A stretch of DNA of 64,000 nucleotides from Bacteroidota bacterium (GTDB taxonomy: Bacteria > Bacteroidota > Bacteroidia > Cytophagales > Cyclobacteriaceae). The stretch spans positions 1 through 64,000 of the forward strand of contig JAFEAM010000002.1 in assembly GCA_018266395.1 (NCBI GenBank). Direction: 5' to 3'. The notes under the pieces were generated by a model. It was not told the origin of the DNA. It did not search any database and saw only the letters and a list, made by a program, of their open reading frames with translations. Shown in pieces: positions 24,320 to 33,251 of this stretch (the stretch's first letter is position 1; every line of letters starts with the position of its first letter). Made by a program: the position numbers and the translations under genes.

Positions 24320-24394
24320 AAATTGGTCACATCCCGGCGTATAAGCCGGGAGGGTCGGGGGTTCTCCCGAAAGGATTCGGGACTCGGCTCCCAC
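24320..24394 (+). pseudogene. Degenerate tRNA-like sequence
   Basis: ATCCCGGC-GTATAA-GCCGGG looks like an anticodon arm with a loop of the wrong size. GAGGGTCGGGGGTTC at 24350-24364 is identical to positions 22943-22957 of tRNA-Val. The T-loop is interrupted by a small hairpin (TCCCGA-AAGGAT-TCGGGA) before CTCGGCTCCCAC, which matches a tRNA 3' end. No complete cloverleaf can be drawn, so it is called a remnant. Confidence 0.5.
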
Positions 24395-24404
24395 TAAACA
24401 AGAT

Positions 24405-24432
24405 AGCCTCAGGAATACCTGGGGCTTTGTTG
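24405..24432 (+). terminator. Terminator-like hairpin after the tRNA remnant
   Basis: AGCCTCAGG (24405-24413) pairs with CCTGGGGCT (24418-24426), with one T-G pair and loop AATA, followed by a T-rich stretch. The position relative to the remnant mirrors a genuine tRNA terminator. Confidence 0.6.
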
Positions 24433-24553
24433 TTTATGCTCCATATTAACCATGGATCATGGTTACCTAATAACCGGAAGCTCTCTCACTGATTTTCATC
24501 ATTGGCTCCGGCAAGATTATTCTTGAATTTCGTCCAAGAAGCCCATATTTACC

Positions 24554-25669
24554 ATGTATTCAATTAAAGAATCGGGTTCCGGCAAAGTGGTGCTGGTTCC
24601 TGCAAGTTTCAACTATATAGTCACTTCGCTTCTGCTGGTAGCGATAGGGGGAACGGCGCTCTACTTTGGAGTAACCAACCTTGGCAACACGGGCACACAG
24701 TTGTCATGGCCCGTGGCACTTATCGTCTTTGGAACCTTGTTCGCTGGTGCCGGCATCGGGTTCTACCTGAAAAGAGGCAGGTTCATCAATGTTCCCCAGT
24801 CGATTACTTTCGACAACGCAAAAGGAGTTGTCATCATTGAGATGGATCCGTCCACCATGCAAAAGGGATATATCCGTTATGATGAGATTGAGCGCTTCGA
24901 CGTGGAAAGAGAGACGCGCGGCGGCAAAACCCCTTCTCACTATTATCATGTCTACCTTCTTAAAAAAGATGGAGGACGATGGTACCTGACGGTATCGAGA
25001 AACAGAACTGCGGCGGACAATGTTCTGCAGAATCTCAACACACACGTAGCCGTTCGGAATCCGGTCATCATGGAAATAAAACCAGTGATCTCGGACAAGC
25101 TCGAAAAGGATGAAAAGCAAGAGAGGACAACTATCTTCTGGCAAAATACTGTTGACATTTCTTCATTCTTTGGGCCGGCTATCGTAGTGTTCTTTTTGGG
25201 AGGGATTGGCATCGTCACCTTCCTCGCAGGGAGTACTACCATCGGCATGGCGCTGGGCGGACTGGCGGTTGTGGCAATAGTAGGGTTTGCGCAAAAAATC
25301 AGGAAAGACGCTACCACGCGATATGGCGTCAGCATAGGCAAGGAACAAGTTGAATATAGGGAGTCTGACAAGTCATCTGGCGCGGCAAGGAAGACCAAGT
25401 CCATACCGCTGCAGGAAGTGCATAGCATTGTTTATACTTTCTCGCCTTCGGGATCAATGGGAGATGACATTGTGATTCGCACCATACAGCAGCATGAAGA
25501 CTGGATGAAGAGTCAGACCGGACTTATGGAGGCCATCAAGGCGCACTTCAAGTCCTACAATGAACTGATTCGATTCAACATCAAGGCCCTTAACGCGGTG
25601 GAGTGCCTTCAGCTGGAACACTGGTTACAAGAGGTGATGAAGAAACGTGGAAACGTGCACGTGCAGTGA
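24554..25669 (+). CDS. Hypothetical membrane protein, PH-like/DUF domain
   Basis: A 371-residue protein with two helical hairpins: two TM segments at about 18-70 (ASFNYIVTSLLLVAIGGTAL; WPVALIVFGTLFAGAGIGFY) and two more at about 205-255 (FGPAIVVFFLGGIGIVTFLA; GMALGGLAVVAIVGFAQKI). After each pair comes a cytoplasmic beta-rich stretch resembling a PH-like domain (SITFDNAKGVVIIEMDP; VSIGKEQVEYRES). The protein thus looks like an internal duplication of a 2TM + PH-like unit. No family name recognised. Monocistronic; convergent with the basic-protein gene at 25809. Confidence 0.7.
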   Translation: MYSIKESGSGKVVLVPASFNYIVTSLLLVAIGGTALYFGVTNLGNTGTQLSWPVALIVFGTLFAGAGIGFYLKRGRFINVPQSITFDNAKGVVIIEMDPSTMQKGYIRYDEIERFDVERETRGGKTPSHYYHVYLLKKDGGRWYLTVSRNRTAADNVLQNLNTHVAVRNPVIMEIKPVISDKLEKDEKQERTTIFWQNTVDISSFFGPAIVVFFLGGIGIVTFLAGSTTIGMALGGLAVVAIVGFAQKIRKDATTRYGVSIGKEQVEYRESDKSSGAARKTKSIPLQEVHSIVYTFSPSGSMGDDIVIRTIQQHEDWMKSQTGLMEAIKAHFKSYNELIRFNIKALNAVECLQLEHWLQEVMKKRGNVHVQ

Positions 25670-25682
25670 ACGGCGGATCAAG

Positions 25683-25806
25683 AATGTTGAATGTTGGACT
25701 TTGAATGATGAATGCTGAATGAGGAAGTAGAACGGTCAGGCAGTAATTGACGCCGAATCTGAAGTCACTTCAACATTCAAAGTCCAGCACTCGAAATTCA
25801 GCATTC
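25683..25806. repeat. Inverted repeat of the GAATGTTGAA family between convergent genes
   Basis: TGGACTTTGAATG (25695-25707) and its exact reverse complement CATTCAAAGTCCA (25774-25786) sit within longer imperfect arms that also share GAATGCTGAAT and GGAAGTAGA. The words relate to the dispersed repeats at 20841 and 22276. Its position between two convergent genes suggests a terminator or a REP-like role. Confidence 0.65.
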
Positions 25807-25808
25807 GT

Positions 25809-26030
25809 CTACTTCCGCTTCTTTCCTTTATTCCTCCGGGCTTGCTTGTCCTGCTTCTTTGACTTCTTTATCTTCTGCTTGGGACTCTGCTTCTTCCCCT
25901 TCTTGTTGCCGGCCACCATGCGCTGCTCGGGGGTCATGTTCGCCTTCTGAGCCTTGGTCGACTTTACCTTCTTTTGACCCCAGGCCAGGGTGGACAGAAG
26001 CATAAAGAGGATGATCAGGACTTTATTCAT
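25809..26030 (-). CDS. Small secreted Lys-rich protein
   Basis: A 73-residue protein starting at ATG 26030: signal peptide MNKVLIILFMLLSTLAWGQ, then an extremely basic tail of lysine clusters (KKGKKQSPKQKIKKSKKQ). The longer in-frame opening to 26156 would bury the signal peptide and is rejected. No family known. Such a tail could bind nucleic acid, polyphosphate or LPS; it is also low-complexity, so the call rests mainly on the clean signal peptide. Confidence 0.6.
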   Translation of the reverse strand: MNKVLIILFMLLSTLAWGQKKVKSTKAQKANMTPEQRMVAGNKKGKKQSPKQKIKKSKKQDKQARRNKGKKRK

Positions 26031-26247
26031 TGCTAAATCTATCCAGAAAACCTCCTCGTGACAAAGCGCAGTTTCTCGATTGGTTATGCCAGGGATGATT
26101 TTGCTCATAAAATGCCTCAGAAGGGTCATTTCATTCTCCAAAAAATGCCTTTCCACGGTGATTTCTTCCTAGTGGTATTATTTTTCCTTTTATGGGTATT
26201 TTCCATGGTGACCTGCCCCTGAAATTGCCCTCTCATTACTAAAAAGC

Positions 26248-27444
26248 GTGAGTTTCAGCCACCACCATAATTCCCATTTCGGCTATTTTTCCCTGGTGGG
26301 TACGAATTTTACCAAAGCTGATACCCATCTACGGAGCACCTTCGCTGTGACCCCAAGCACCATGGAGGAGGCTTTTGACCGCGCGGCCAAAAAGGGTATA
26401 GCAGAGTTCATTGTGCTGTCGACTTGCAACCGCACTGAGTTTTATGCCTGCGCCCCCGTGCATGTCCTGATTAATCTGGTGCGGGAGCAACTTAATCTGT
26501 TACCGGAGGAGATAGATCGCTATTTCTATGTACGCACAGGAGCAGAAGCGGTAAGACACCTCCTGAGGGTGACAGTTGGATTGGATTCGCAGATTGTCGG
26601 GGATTATGAAATAGCAGGACAGGTGAAGAAAGCTGTTCAATACTCCCGTCAGAAAGGAATGATCGGCACGTTTACCGATCGCATTTCCAGCTCAGCGTTC
26701 CAGGCTTCTAAAGAAATCAAGGCGAAGACAACGCTAAGCAGCGGAAAGTACTCTGTTAGTTTTGCCGCCCTTGAATTGATATCCTCCTACCGTGCATCCC
26801 ATGATCTTAATAAAATCCTGATCGTGGGCACCGGTGAAGCAGGACAGGCAATTGCCAGAAATCTAGCCGAACATTTTGAAGACATCCAGCTCACATTCGC
26901 CAACCGCACGCTGGCTCACGCCGAGGATCTTGCCCGGGATATGAATGTGTCCGTACTTCCTTTTGAAGAACTTACACAGTATTTGAATCAGTTTGATGCA
27001 GTTGTTACAGCGATCCAATCAGATCATTATATTATTGAGCCGGAGCACGTACCTGGACCACCACCCAAACTCTTTTTGGATCTCAGTGTTCCACAGGTAG
27101 TCAATCCTGAAATCAGAGATACACCAGGGATTGAACTTTATACGGTTGATGAAATTTCGGCTACACAGAAGGAGGTAATGAATCACCGTACGGCAGAGAT
27201 ACCCCGTGCAGAAGCCATACTGGATGAATTTATGCAACGCCTTCTGGAATGGCAGACGTTGTTTATGTGCACTGATGTCATTCAGACCTACAAAGACAGA
27301 CTGCATGAATATTTGTCCCCGGACGATGCGCAAGTCAGAACAATAGATAAGTCCTTTTCCAGACTCATCAAGAAAATTAAAGTTGAGGGATACCGTGGCT
27401 GCTCAGTCATCCTGACGGTGAACGAGCTTATCGGGCAGCAGTAA
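26248..27444 (+). CDS. hemA: Glutamyl-tRNA reductase
   Basis: A 398-residue HemA starting with GTG at 26248. The catalytic cysteine lies in STCNRTEFY (about residue 58), DSQIVGDYEIAGQVK is the conserved tRNA/substrate segment, and ILIVGTGEAGQAIARNLAE is the NADPH-binding Rossmann motif. It reduces glutamyl-tRNA to glutamate-1-semialdehyde, the first step of C5-type haem synthesis. It heads a ten-gene operon in which hemC follows at once (1-bp overlap of stop and start). About 100 bp upstream, AAAATGCCT and GGTGA words repeat, but no clear promoter is seen. Confidence 0.95.
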   Translation: MSFSHHHNSHFGYFSLVGTNFTKADTHLRSTFAVTPSTMEEAFDRAAKKGIAEFIVLSTCNRTEFYACAPVHVLINLVREQLNLLPEEIDRYFYVRTGAEAVRHLLRVTVGLDSQIVGDYEIAGQVKKAVQYSRQKGMIGTFTDRISSSAFQASKEIKAKTTLSSGKYSVSFAALELISSYRASHDLNKILIVGTGEAGQAIARNLAEHFEDIQLTFANRTLAHAEDLARDMNVSVLPFEELTQYLNQFDAVVTAIQSDHYIIEPEHVPGPPPKLFLDLSVPQVVNPEIRDTPGIELYTVDEISATQKEVMNHRTAEIPRAEAILDEFMQRLLEWQTLFMCTDVIQTYKDRLHEYLSPDDAQVRTIDKSFSRLIKKIKVEGYRGCSVILTVNELIGQQ

Positions 27445-28364
27445 TGACAGAGCTACAAGCTATCAGAATAGGTACGCGTGAAAGTGCTCTTGCGCTTTAC
27501 CAGGCCAGAGCGGTTGCGGCTGCCCTGGAGAAAAAAGGAGCTCGCACCAGACTGGTGGAGATCTCTTCCGATGGAGATGTCGATCTTCATACCCCGCTGT
27601 ATGAAATGGGAATTCAGGGTATTTTCACCAAGTCCCTGGATATAGCCCTGCTGGACAAGCGGATAGACATAGCTGTTCATTCAGCAAAGGATATACCTAC
27701 GAAACTGGCGAAGGGGCTTCGCCTCTGTGCTGTACTCAAACGCGGATCGCCGCTCGATTGTCTGGTGTTGCCTACTACTAAAGCCTCCATTGATTTCAAT
27801 AAAACGAATAAGATTGCTACAAGCAGTCTCAGGCGCAAATCGCAATGGCTGGCAAGATATCCGAAGGATGTGCTGGAAAGTTTCCGCGGAAATATACAGA
27901 CGCGCCTGAAAAAGCTCGATCAGTCAGAATGGGATGGGGCCATTTTCGCGCAGGCGGCGATGGAACGACTGGGAATCACATCGCATACTTTCATCACGTT
28001 GGACTGGATGCTGCCGGCACCTGCGCAGGGTGCCATTGCGGTTGTTTGTCGTGATGATGATGCGGAGATGAACGAAACTACTGCGGCGATCCATGATGTG
28101 GACACCGGATTGTGTGTAGATGCAGAGCGTGATTTTCTGGCAGCACTTCATGGGGGTTGCGCCGTACCTATAGCCGCTTACGCAACACTGGAAAAGTCAG
28201 AATTGAGATTCCGTGGAAACATTTTCAGCTATGAGGGGGACCGCAAATGCGAAGTGGATTTGAAATTTCCGCTCAGCCAAGCCGCTGAAGCAGGAGAGAG
28301 GGCTGCTGCGGAAGTCCTTCGTACAGGAGGAGAACCCATCCTCAGAACTTTCAGACCGGCGTGA
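27444..28364 (+). CDS. hemC: Hydroxymethylbilane synthase (porphobilinogen deaminase)
   Basis: A 306-residue HemC. IRIGTRESALALYQARAVA is the N-terminal signature, AVHSAKDIPTKL contains substrate-binding residues, and the dipyrromethane-cofactor cysteine is in LHGGCAVPIAA. It polymerises four porphobilinogens to hydroxymethylbilane. The ATG overlaps the hemA stop by one base (TAATG) and the end overlaps hemD by 4 bp. Confidence 0.95.
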   Translation: MTELQAIRIGTRESALALYQARAVAAALEKKGARTRLVEISSDGDVDLHTPLYEMGIQGIFTKSLDIALLDKRIDIAVHSAKDIPTKLAKGLRLCAVLKRGSPLDCLVLPTTKASIDFNKTNKIATSSLRRKSQWLARYPKDVLESFRGNIQTRLKKLDQSEWDGAIFAQAAMERLGITSHTFITLDWMLPAPAQGAIAVVCRDDDAEMNETTAAIHDVDTGLCVDAERDFLAALHGGCAVPIAAYATLEKSELRFRGNIFSYEGDRKCEVDLKFPLSQAAEAGERAAAEVLRTGGEPILRTFRPA

Positions 28365-29062
28365 TCAAACTGATAACGATATTATCTACCAGGCGACTTC
28401 AGCCTGATGAAGCGGCATCCCTGAAGGCGGCGGGGTTGAAGGTGGATCATTTGGATTTCATAAAGAGAACAGTGGGACTTCCTGTAAATCAGGAAACGGT
28501 TCATAATAACATCGCTCTCACGAGCCAGGTTGCCGTTGAAGGGTGGGTGTCACTTGCCGATTCGTGGCACCTTAAGATCAAGGATTATCGCGTCTTCTGC
28601 ACAAGCGGGGCTACCAGGAAAGCAGCGCAAGCACAGAATTTGCCGGTTGGTGGAATTGCACACAACGCAGAGGCGCTTGCAGAAGTAATTCTTGGAGATC
28701 CTTCCGTTAAGGCGCTTACTTTTCTTGGTGGCAACAGAAGGCTTGACATCCTGCCAGAGAAACTGAGAAGCAGAGGAGTGGAAGTGAACGAGATCGAGGT
28801 ATATCGAACAGAACTGGTTCCGGTGAAAGTAAGTCACCACTATGATGCAGTCATCTTCTTCAGCCCGAGTGGAGTGGAAAGCTACATGAGGTCGACTCCA
28901 AACTGTCCGACCCTAGCTTTTTGTATCGGTACTACCACCGGATCTTTTGCAAGGCAGCATGGCTTTAACAATGTGCTGGTTTCCAGCGAACCAAATACAG
29001 AATCCCTTATCGACATGATCAGTCAATTCTATTCAAACCAAAATGCCCATGCTAAGAAATGA
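28361..29062 (+). CDS. hemD: Uroporphyrinogen-III synthase
   Basis: A 233-residue HemD with GTG start overlapping hemC by 4 bp. The sequence is poorly conserved as usual for the family. The two-lobed pattern is visible: an N-terminal STRRLQ motif and a second-lobe DAVIFFSPSGVESYM, which is the most conserved HemD stretch. It cyclises hydroxymethylbilane to uroporphyrinogen III. Position between hemC and hemE supports the call. Confidence 0.9.
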   Translation: MIKLITILSTRRLQPDEAASLKAAGLKVDHLDFIKRTVGLPVNQETVHNNIALTSQVAVEGWVSLADSWHLKIKDYRVFCTSGATRKAAQAQNLPVGGIAHNAEALAEVILGDPSVKALTFLGGNRRLDILPEKLRSRGVEVNEIEVYRTELVPVKVSHHYDAVIFFSPSGVESYMRSTPNCPTLAFCIGTTTGSFARQHGFNNVLVSSEPNTESLIDMISQFYSNQNAHAKK

Positions 29063-30074
29063 TTTGTTGTTGCGGGCACTAAAGAATGAAGAGGTTACAC
29101 GGCCTCCGGTCTGGATGATGCGTCAAGCGGGAAGATATTTGCCAGAATACCAGGAACTGCGAAAGAAGTACGATTTCTTCACCAGGGTGCAAACTCCCGA
29201 GCTGGCATGTGCCATTACGTTGCAGCCGGTGGATATCATCGGTGTAGATGCGGCGATTCTGTTTTCAGATATCCTGGTCATTCCCCAGGCGATGGGCATG
29301 ACGGTGCTGATGGAGGAAGGCAGAGGTCCGCTGTTGCCGGAGACCATTCTAGGAACTAAGGACATTGAGCGCCTTGAAACGGAAGTGGAGTCTAAACTTC
29401 AGTACGTATTCAATGCCATATCCCTGATCAAGAAAGAACTGAATGACCGTGTTCCGCTGATTGGATTTGCAGGAGCACCTTTCACTTTGCTGTGCTACAT
29501 GGTGGAGGGGAAGGGGAGCAAAGGTTTTGAGAAGGCCAAGGCATTCTGTGTTTCGCAGCCTGACCTGGCCCATCGGTTGTTGTCAAAGATTACAAAGGCA
29601 ACTATCAGCTATCTGAAAGCGCAGGCCACAGCGGGTACAGATGTTATACAGGTTTTTGACAGTTGGAGCGGCCTGCTGAGCCCAGATGATTTTGATCAAT
29701 TTGCAGGAAAATATCTCATCGAAATTGCTGAAGCATTAGCTCCTGTCGTTCCCGTCATACTCTTTCCGAAGGGTAGCAATTATGCATTGGGAGCACTGTC
29801 AGCAAACCCTGCTGTATCAGGAATCGGAATTGACTGGGGCATCCGGGCGGAAGAGGCGAGGAGTGTGACCAAAGGAAGGGTGGCTCTCCAGGGCAACTTC
29901 GACCCGACCCATCTTTTCAAGCCAGTGTCTGATATACGAAATGAAGTGCATAAGATGATCGACAGTTTTGGAGCAAGGTCCTACATCGCCAACCTGGGCC
30001 ATGGAATTTTGCCCAATGTTCCTGTAGAACATGCGAGGGCATTTGTCGATGCGGTCAAGGAGTATAAGGCATGA
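29043..30074 (+). CDS. hemE: Uroporphyrinogen decarboxylase
   Basis: A 343-residue HemE. RPPVWMMRQAGRYLPEYQ near the N-terminus is the UroD signature 1 with the essential arginines, and GFAGAPFTLLCYMVEG is signature 2. It decarboxylates uroporphyrinogen III to coproporphyrinogen III. Start overlaps hemD by 20 bp and the end overlaps hemF by 4 bp (ATGA). Confidence 0.97.
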   Translation: MPMLRNDLLLRALKNEEVTRPPVWMMRQAGRYLPEYQELRKKYDFFTRVQTPELACAITLQPVDIIGVDAAILFSDILVIPQAMGMTVLMEEGRGPLLPETILGTKDIERLETEVESKLQYVFNAISLIKKELNDRVPLIGFAGAPFTLLCYMVEGKGSKGFEKAKAFCVSQPDLAHRLLSKITKATISYLKAQATAGTDVIQVFDSWSGLLSPDDFDQFAGKYLIEIAEALAPVVPVILFPKGSNYALGALSANPAVSGIGIDWGIRAEEARSVTKGRVALQGNFDPTHLFKPVSDIRNEVHKMIDSFGARSYIANLGHGILPNVPVEHARAFVDAVKEYKA

Positions 30075-30988
30075 GTACAATAAAGGACAGGTTTGTAAAG
30101 CATATCCAGTTGTTGCAGACTACCATTTGCGAAGCTTTGGAACATGTGGACGGCGAGGCATCCTTCATCACCGACCACTGGCAGCGACCGGGAGGCGGAG
30201 GTGGGGTTACTCGTGTCATCGCCGATGGCAAAGTCTTTGAAAAAGGTGGAGTCAATATTGCAGTTGTAAACGGGCCACTGTCAGCGCAAGCAGCCCAGCA
30301 ATTGAAAGTGCAAGGGCAGTCATTCTTTGCTGCGGGACTTTCGCTAGTCATTCATCCGTGCAGTCCCAAGGTGCCAACGGTACATGCCAACTGGCGGTAT
30401 TTTGAATTATACGATGAAAAAGGAAATACCACGGATGCCTGGTTTGGCGGTGGCACTGACCTGACGCCTTACTACCTGGTGGAGTCAGACGTTGTTCACT
30501 TCCATCAAACGCAGAAGAAATGTTGTGATGGCTTCGATGGTGGATTGTATGCTGCGTTCAAGCACCAGTGCGACAACTATTTTTCAAACCATCATCGCGG
30601 GGAAGAGCGAAGGGGAGTAGGCGGGATATTTTTTGATCATTGCCGGGCTGAAGCCGGACGAGATATGGGATTCTGGTTTGACTTCGTAACGGCAAACGGA
30701 AATTCCTTCCTGGAGGCCTATTTGCCGATTGTAAGGAAGCACGTGGATGAATCTTTTACGCCCAAGGAAAAATACTGGCAGGAGATCCGGCGAGGGCGGT
30801 ACGTGGAGTTCAACCTGCTTCATGACCGGGGAACGCTGTTCGGCATCAGAACACAAGGCCGCACAGAAAGTATCCTGATGAGTCTGCCTCCTACAGTAAG
30901 GTTTGATTATGATTTTCAGGCAGAGGCCGGAAGCGAAGAAGAGAAACTTCTTAAAGTATTGCGTGAACCGCAGGAATGGATAGCCTAA
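30071..30988 (+). CDS. hemF: Oxygen-dependent coproporphyrinogen-III oxidase
   Basis: A 305-residue HemF with the signature WFGGGTDLTPYYL and the conserved FNLLHDRGTLFGIRTQGRTE near the C-terminus. It converts coproporphyrinogen III to protoporphyrinogen IX with oxygen. The operon also encodes the anaerobic counterpart hemN (33252), so the organism can make haem with and without oxygen. The start overlaps hemE by 4 bp; hemB follows after 12 bp. Confidence 0.97.
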   Translation: MSTIKDRFVKHIQLLQTTICEALEHVDGEASFITDHWQRPGGGGGVTRVIADGKVFEKGGVNIAVVNGPLSAQAAQQLKVQGQSFFAAGLSLVIHPCSPKVPTVHANWRYFELYDEKGNTTDAWFGGGTDLTPYYLVESDVVHFHQTQKKCCDGFDGGLYAAFKHQCDNYFSNHHRGEERRGVGGIFFDHCRAEAGRDMGFWFDFVTANGNSFLEAYLPIVRKHVDESFTPKEKYWQEIRRGRYVEFNLLHDRGTLFGIRTQGRTESILMSLPPTVRFDYDFQAEAGSEEEKLLKVLREPQEWIA

Positions 30989-31000
30989 TGATTTAAGATT

Positions 31001-31972
31001 ATGATGAGGAGAAACCGAATACTGAGACAATCTGCGTCCATCCGTGAGATGGTGTCGGAGACTGTACTCAAGCCATCAGATTTCATCGTGCCTGTCTTTA
31101 TTGTAGAAGGCAAGGGAGTGAAGGAAGAAATAAGTTCGATGCCGGGATATTATCGTTATTCAACAGACCTGGTTGTTGAAGAATTGAGAAGCTGCTGGAA
31201 TGCTGGCATCCGCTCCACGTTGATTTTTGTGAAGGTTGCCGATGATCTCAAGGACAACACAGGGAAGGAAGCATTGAATGACAACGGACTCATGCAAAAT
31301 GCGGTTCGCGCGATCAAGAAAGCGCTGCCTGACATGATTGTGATGACGGATGTGGCACTTGACCCGTTTTCGATCTATGGGCATGATGGAATAGTGGAGG
31401 GACAGGAGATTGTGAATGACAAGACAGTTGAAGTCCTGGCCAAAATGAGTGTGAGTCATGCAAGGGCCGGCGCCGATTTTGTTGCGCCCAGCGATATGAT
31501 GGATGGTCGGATTGGCGCCATCAGGGTTGCATTGGAGGAGGCCGGGTTTACCAAAACAGGTATCATGAGTTATGCCGCCAAATATGCCTCCTGTCTTTAC
31601 GGACCTTTCCGTGATGCACTGGACAGCGCTCCAGGCTTTGGTGACAAGAAGACGTATCAGATGAATCCCGCGAATCGCGTGGAGGCGATCAAGGAAGCGC
31701 TGATGGATGTTGAGGAAGGAGCTGATATCATTATGGTCAAGCCTGCTCACGCTTATCTGGACATTATCCGGGAGGTTAAGAATGAAGTGCAGTTGCCCGT
31801 CAGTGCCTACCATGTGAGCGGAGAATATTCGATGATCAAGGCAGCAGCAAAGGCGGGATACCTTGATGAAGAGAGGGCGATTATGGAAATACTCACAGGT
31901 ATCAAGAGGGCAGGCGCTGATCTCATTGCCACCTATTTTGCCAGGCAGGCCGCGGAAATTATTAACAGGTAA
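31001..31972 (+). CDS. hemB: Delta-aminolevulinic acid dehydratase (porphobilinogen synthase)
   Basis: A 323-residue HemB. The two Schiff-base lysines are in MSYAAKYAS and [13 protein letters not shown]. The usual zinc-binding triple-Cys segment (DVCLC...HGHCG in zinc enzymes) reads [14 protein letters not shown] here, which points to the magnesium-type, zinc-independent form. It condenses two 5-aminolevulinates to porphobilinogen. hemL begins 4 bp after its stop. Confidence 0.97.
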   Translation: MMRRNRILRQSASIREMVSETVLKPSDFIVPVFIVEGKGVKEEISSMPGYYRYSTDLVVEELRSCWNAGIRSTLIFVKVADDLKDNTGKEALNDNGLMQNAVRAIKKALPDMIVMTDVALDPFSIYGHDGIVEGQEIVNDKTVEVLAKMSVSHARAGADFVAPSDMMDGRIGAIRVALEEAGFTKTGIMSYAAKYASCLYGPFRDALDSAPGFGDKKTYQMNPANRVEAIKEALMDVEEGADIIMVKPAHAYLDIIREVKNEVQLPVSAYHVSGEYSMIKAAAKAGYLDEERAIMEILTGIKRAGADLIATYFARQAAEIINR

Positions 31973-31976
31973 CAGA

Positions 31977-33251
31977 ATGAATCGAAATAACAGCGAACGA
32001 CTTTTCGCGGAAGCGCAGAAGCATATTCCAGGTGGGGTGAACTCACCCGTTCGCGCCTTCAAAAGTGTGGGCGGCAATCCTTTATTCATCAAGCATGCAA
32101 AGGGAGCTTATCTCTATGACGAAGATGGCAATCGCTATATAGACTATATTAATTCCTGGGGACCGATGATCATGGGGCACACTTATGGTCCCGTGGTGGA
32201 GGCAATCAGGTCTGCTGCGGAGAAGTCGTCGTCGTTTGGTGCCCCCACCGAGCTTGAGGTTCACATGGCAGAAGTCATCAAAGAGATGGCTCCGAACATT
32301 GACCTTGTCAGGATGGTGAACAGCGGAACTGAGGCGTGCATGAGTGCGGTTCGTCTTGCGAGAGGATATACAGGCAGGAACAGGATTATCAAGTTCGAAG
32401 GCTGCTATCACGGACATGCGGATGCCTTTCTGGTCAGCGCCGGCAGCGGAGTGGCAACGCTCGGCATTCAATCAGTACCGGGTGTGCCGGGGCACGTAGC
32501 GCAGGATACACTGACGGCGCCCTACAATAATATTGAGGCTGTGAAGTCTCTGATTGAAAAATACCCAAATGAAATCGCCGCCCTGATTATTGAGCCAGTG
32601 GCGGGGAACATGGGGTGCATACTACCCGAGCCGGGATTCCTGGCACAAATCCGGAGCCTTTGCACCAGGAACGGGATCGTATTGATTTTTGATGAGGTGA
32701 TGACAGGATTCCGTTTGGCCCGTGGCGGAGCACAGGAGCTTTTTGCGATCAATGCGGACCTGGTCACGTATGGTAAAATTATCGGTGGCGGATTGCCTGT
32801 GGGAGCTTTCGGCGGGAAGCGCGAGATCATGGAGAAGATTGCGCCTCTCGGAAATGTTTACCAGGCCGGCACGTTAAGCGGCAATCCCATAGCCATGGCG
32901 GCAGGTTATCAGATGCTCACCACCTTGAAAAATCATCCAGAGATATTTGCCGACCTGGACAAGAGAACACACACATTGGCTGACGGTATTCACGATGTAT
33001 TGGAACAAAAAGGAATCCCTCACACCATTAACAGACTGGGGAGTATGATGAGCGTCCATTTCGGTAAGGACAAAGTAACTGATTTTGACTCCGCGAAGAA
33101 ATGTGACAATCAGATGTTCAACAAATTCTTTCATCACATGCTGAATGAGGGCGTCTACCTTCCTCCTTCGGCATTCGAGAGTTGGTTCATCAGTCATTCG
33201 ATATCGGAAGCAGACGTTCATGCGACTGTAGAGGCAGTGAGAAAATTCTAG
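31977..33251 (+). CDS. hemL: Glutamate-1-semialdehyde 2,1-aminomutase
   Basis: A 424-residue PLP enzyme starting at ATG 31977 ([20 protein letters not shown]); a longer in-frame opening lies inside hemB and is rejected. [14 protein letters not shown] is the family N-terminus, and the PLP lysine is in [17 protein letters not shown]. It makes 5-aminolevulinate from the HemA product. It sits eight steps from its pathway order but in the same operon; hemN begins right after its stop codon. Confidence 0.97.
   Translation: MNRNNSERLFAEAQKHIPGGVNSPVRAFKSVGGNPLFIKHAKGAYLYDEDGNRYIDYINSWGPMIMGHTYGPVVEAIRSAAEKSSSFGAPTELEVHMAEVIKEMAPNIDLVRMVNSGTEACMSAVRLARGYTGRNRIIKFEGCYHGHADAFLVSAGSGVATLGIQSVPGVPGHVAQDTLTAPYNNIEAVKSLIEKYPNEIAALIIEPVAGNMGCILPEPGFLAQIRSLCTRNGIVLIFDEVMTGFRLARGGAQELFAINADLVTYGKIIGGGLPVGAFGGKREIMEKIAPLGNVYQAGTLSGNPIAMAAGYQMLTTLKNHPEIFADLDKRTHTLADGIHDVLEQKGIPHTINRLGSMMSVHFGKDKVTDFDSAKKCDNQMFNKFFHHMLNEGVYLPPSAFESWFISHSISEADVHATVEAVRKF

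Larger units (their letters stand above)
24105..24553. other. Intergenic stretch with tRNA-derived remnant
   Basis: These 449 bp carry no supported protein gene. The right half holds a tRNA-like remnant (about 24320-24394) followed by a terminator hairpin (24405-24432), both listed separately. The left half (24105-24300) shows nothing recognisable. Confidence 0.6.

Noticed and set aside
22900-24432. Integrated genomic island bounded by tRNA att sites
   Set aside because: There is no integrase, recombinase or mobilisation gene, and the shared 15-mer is a conserved tRNA T-arm word; kept only as a weak finding.
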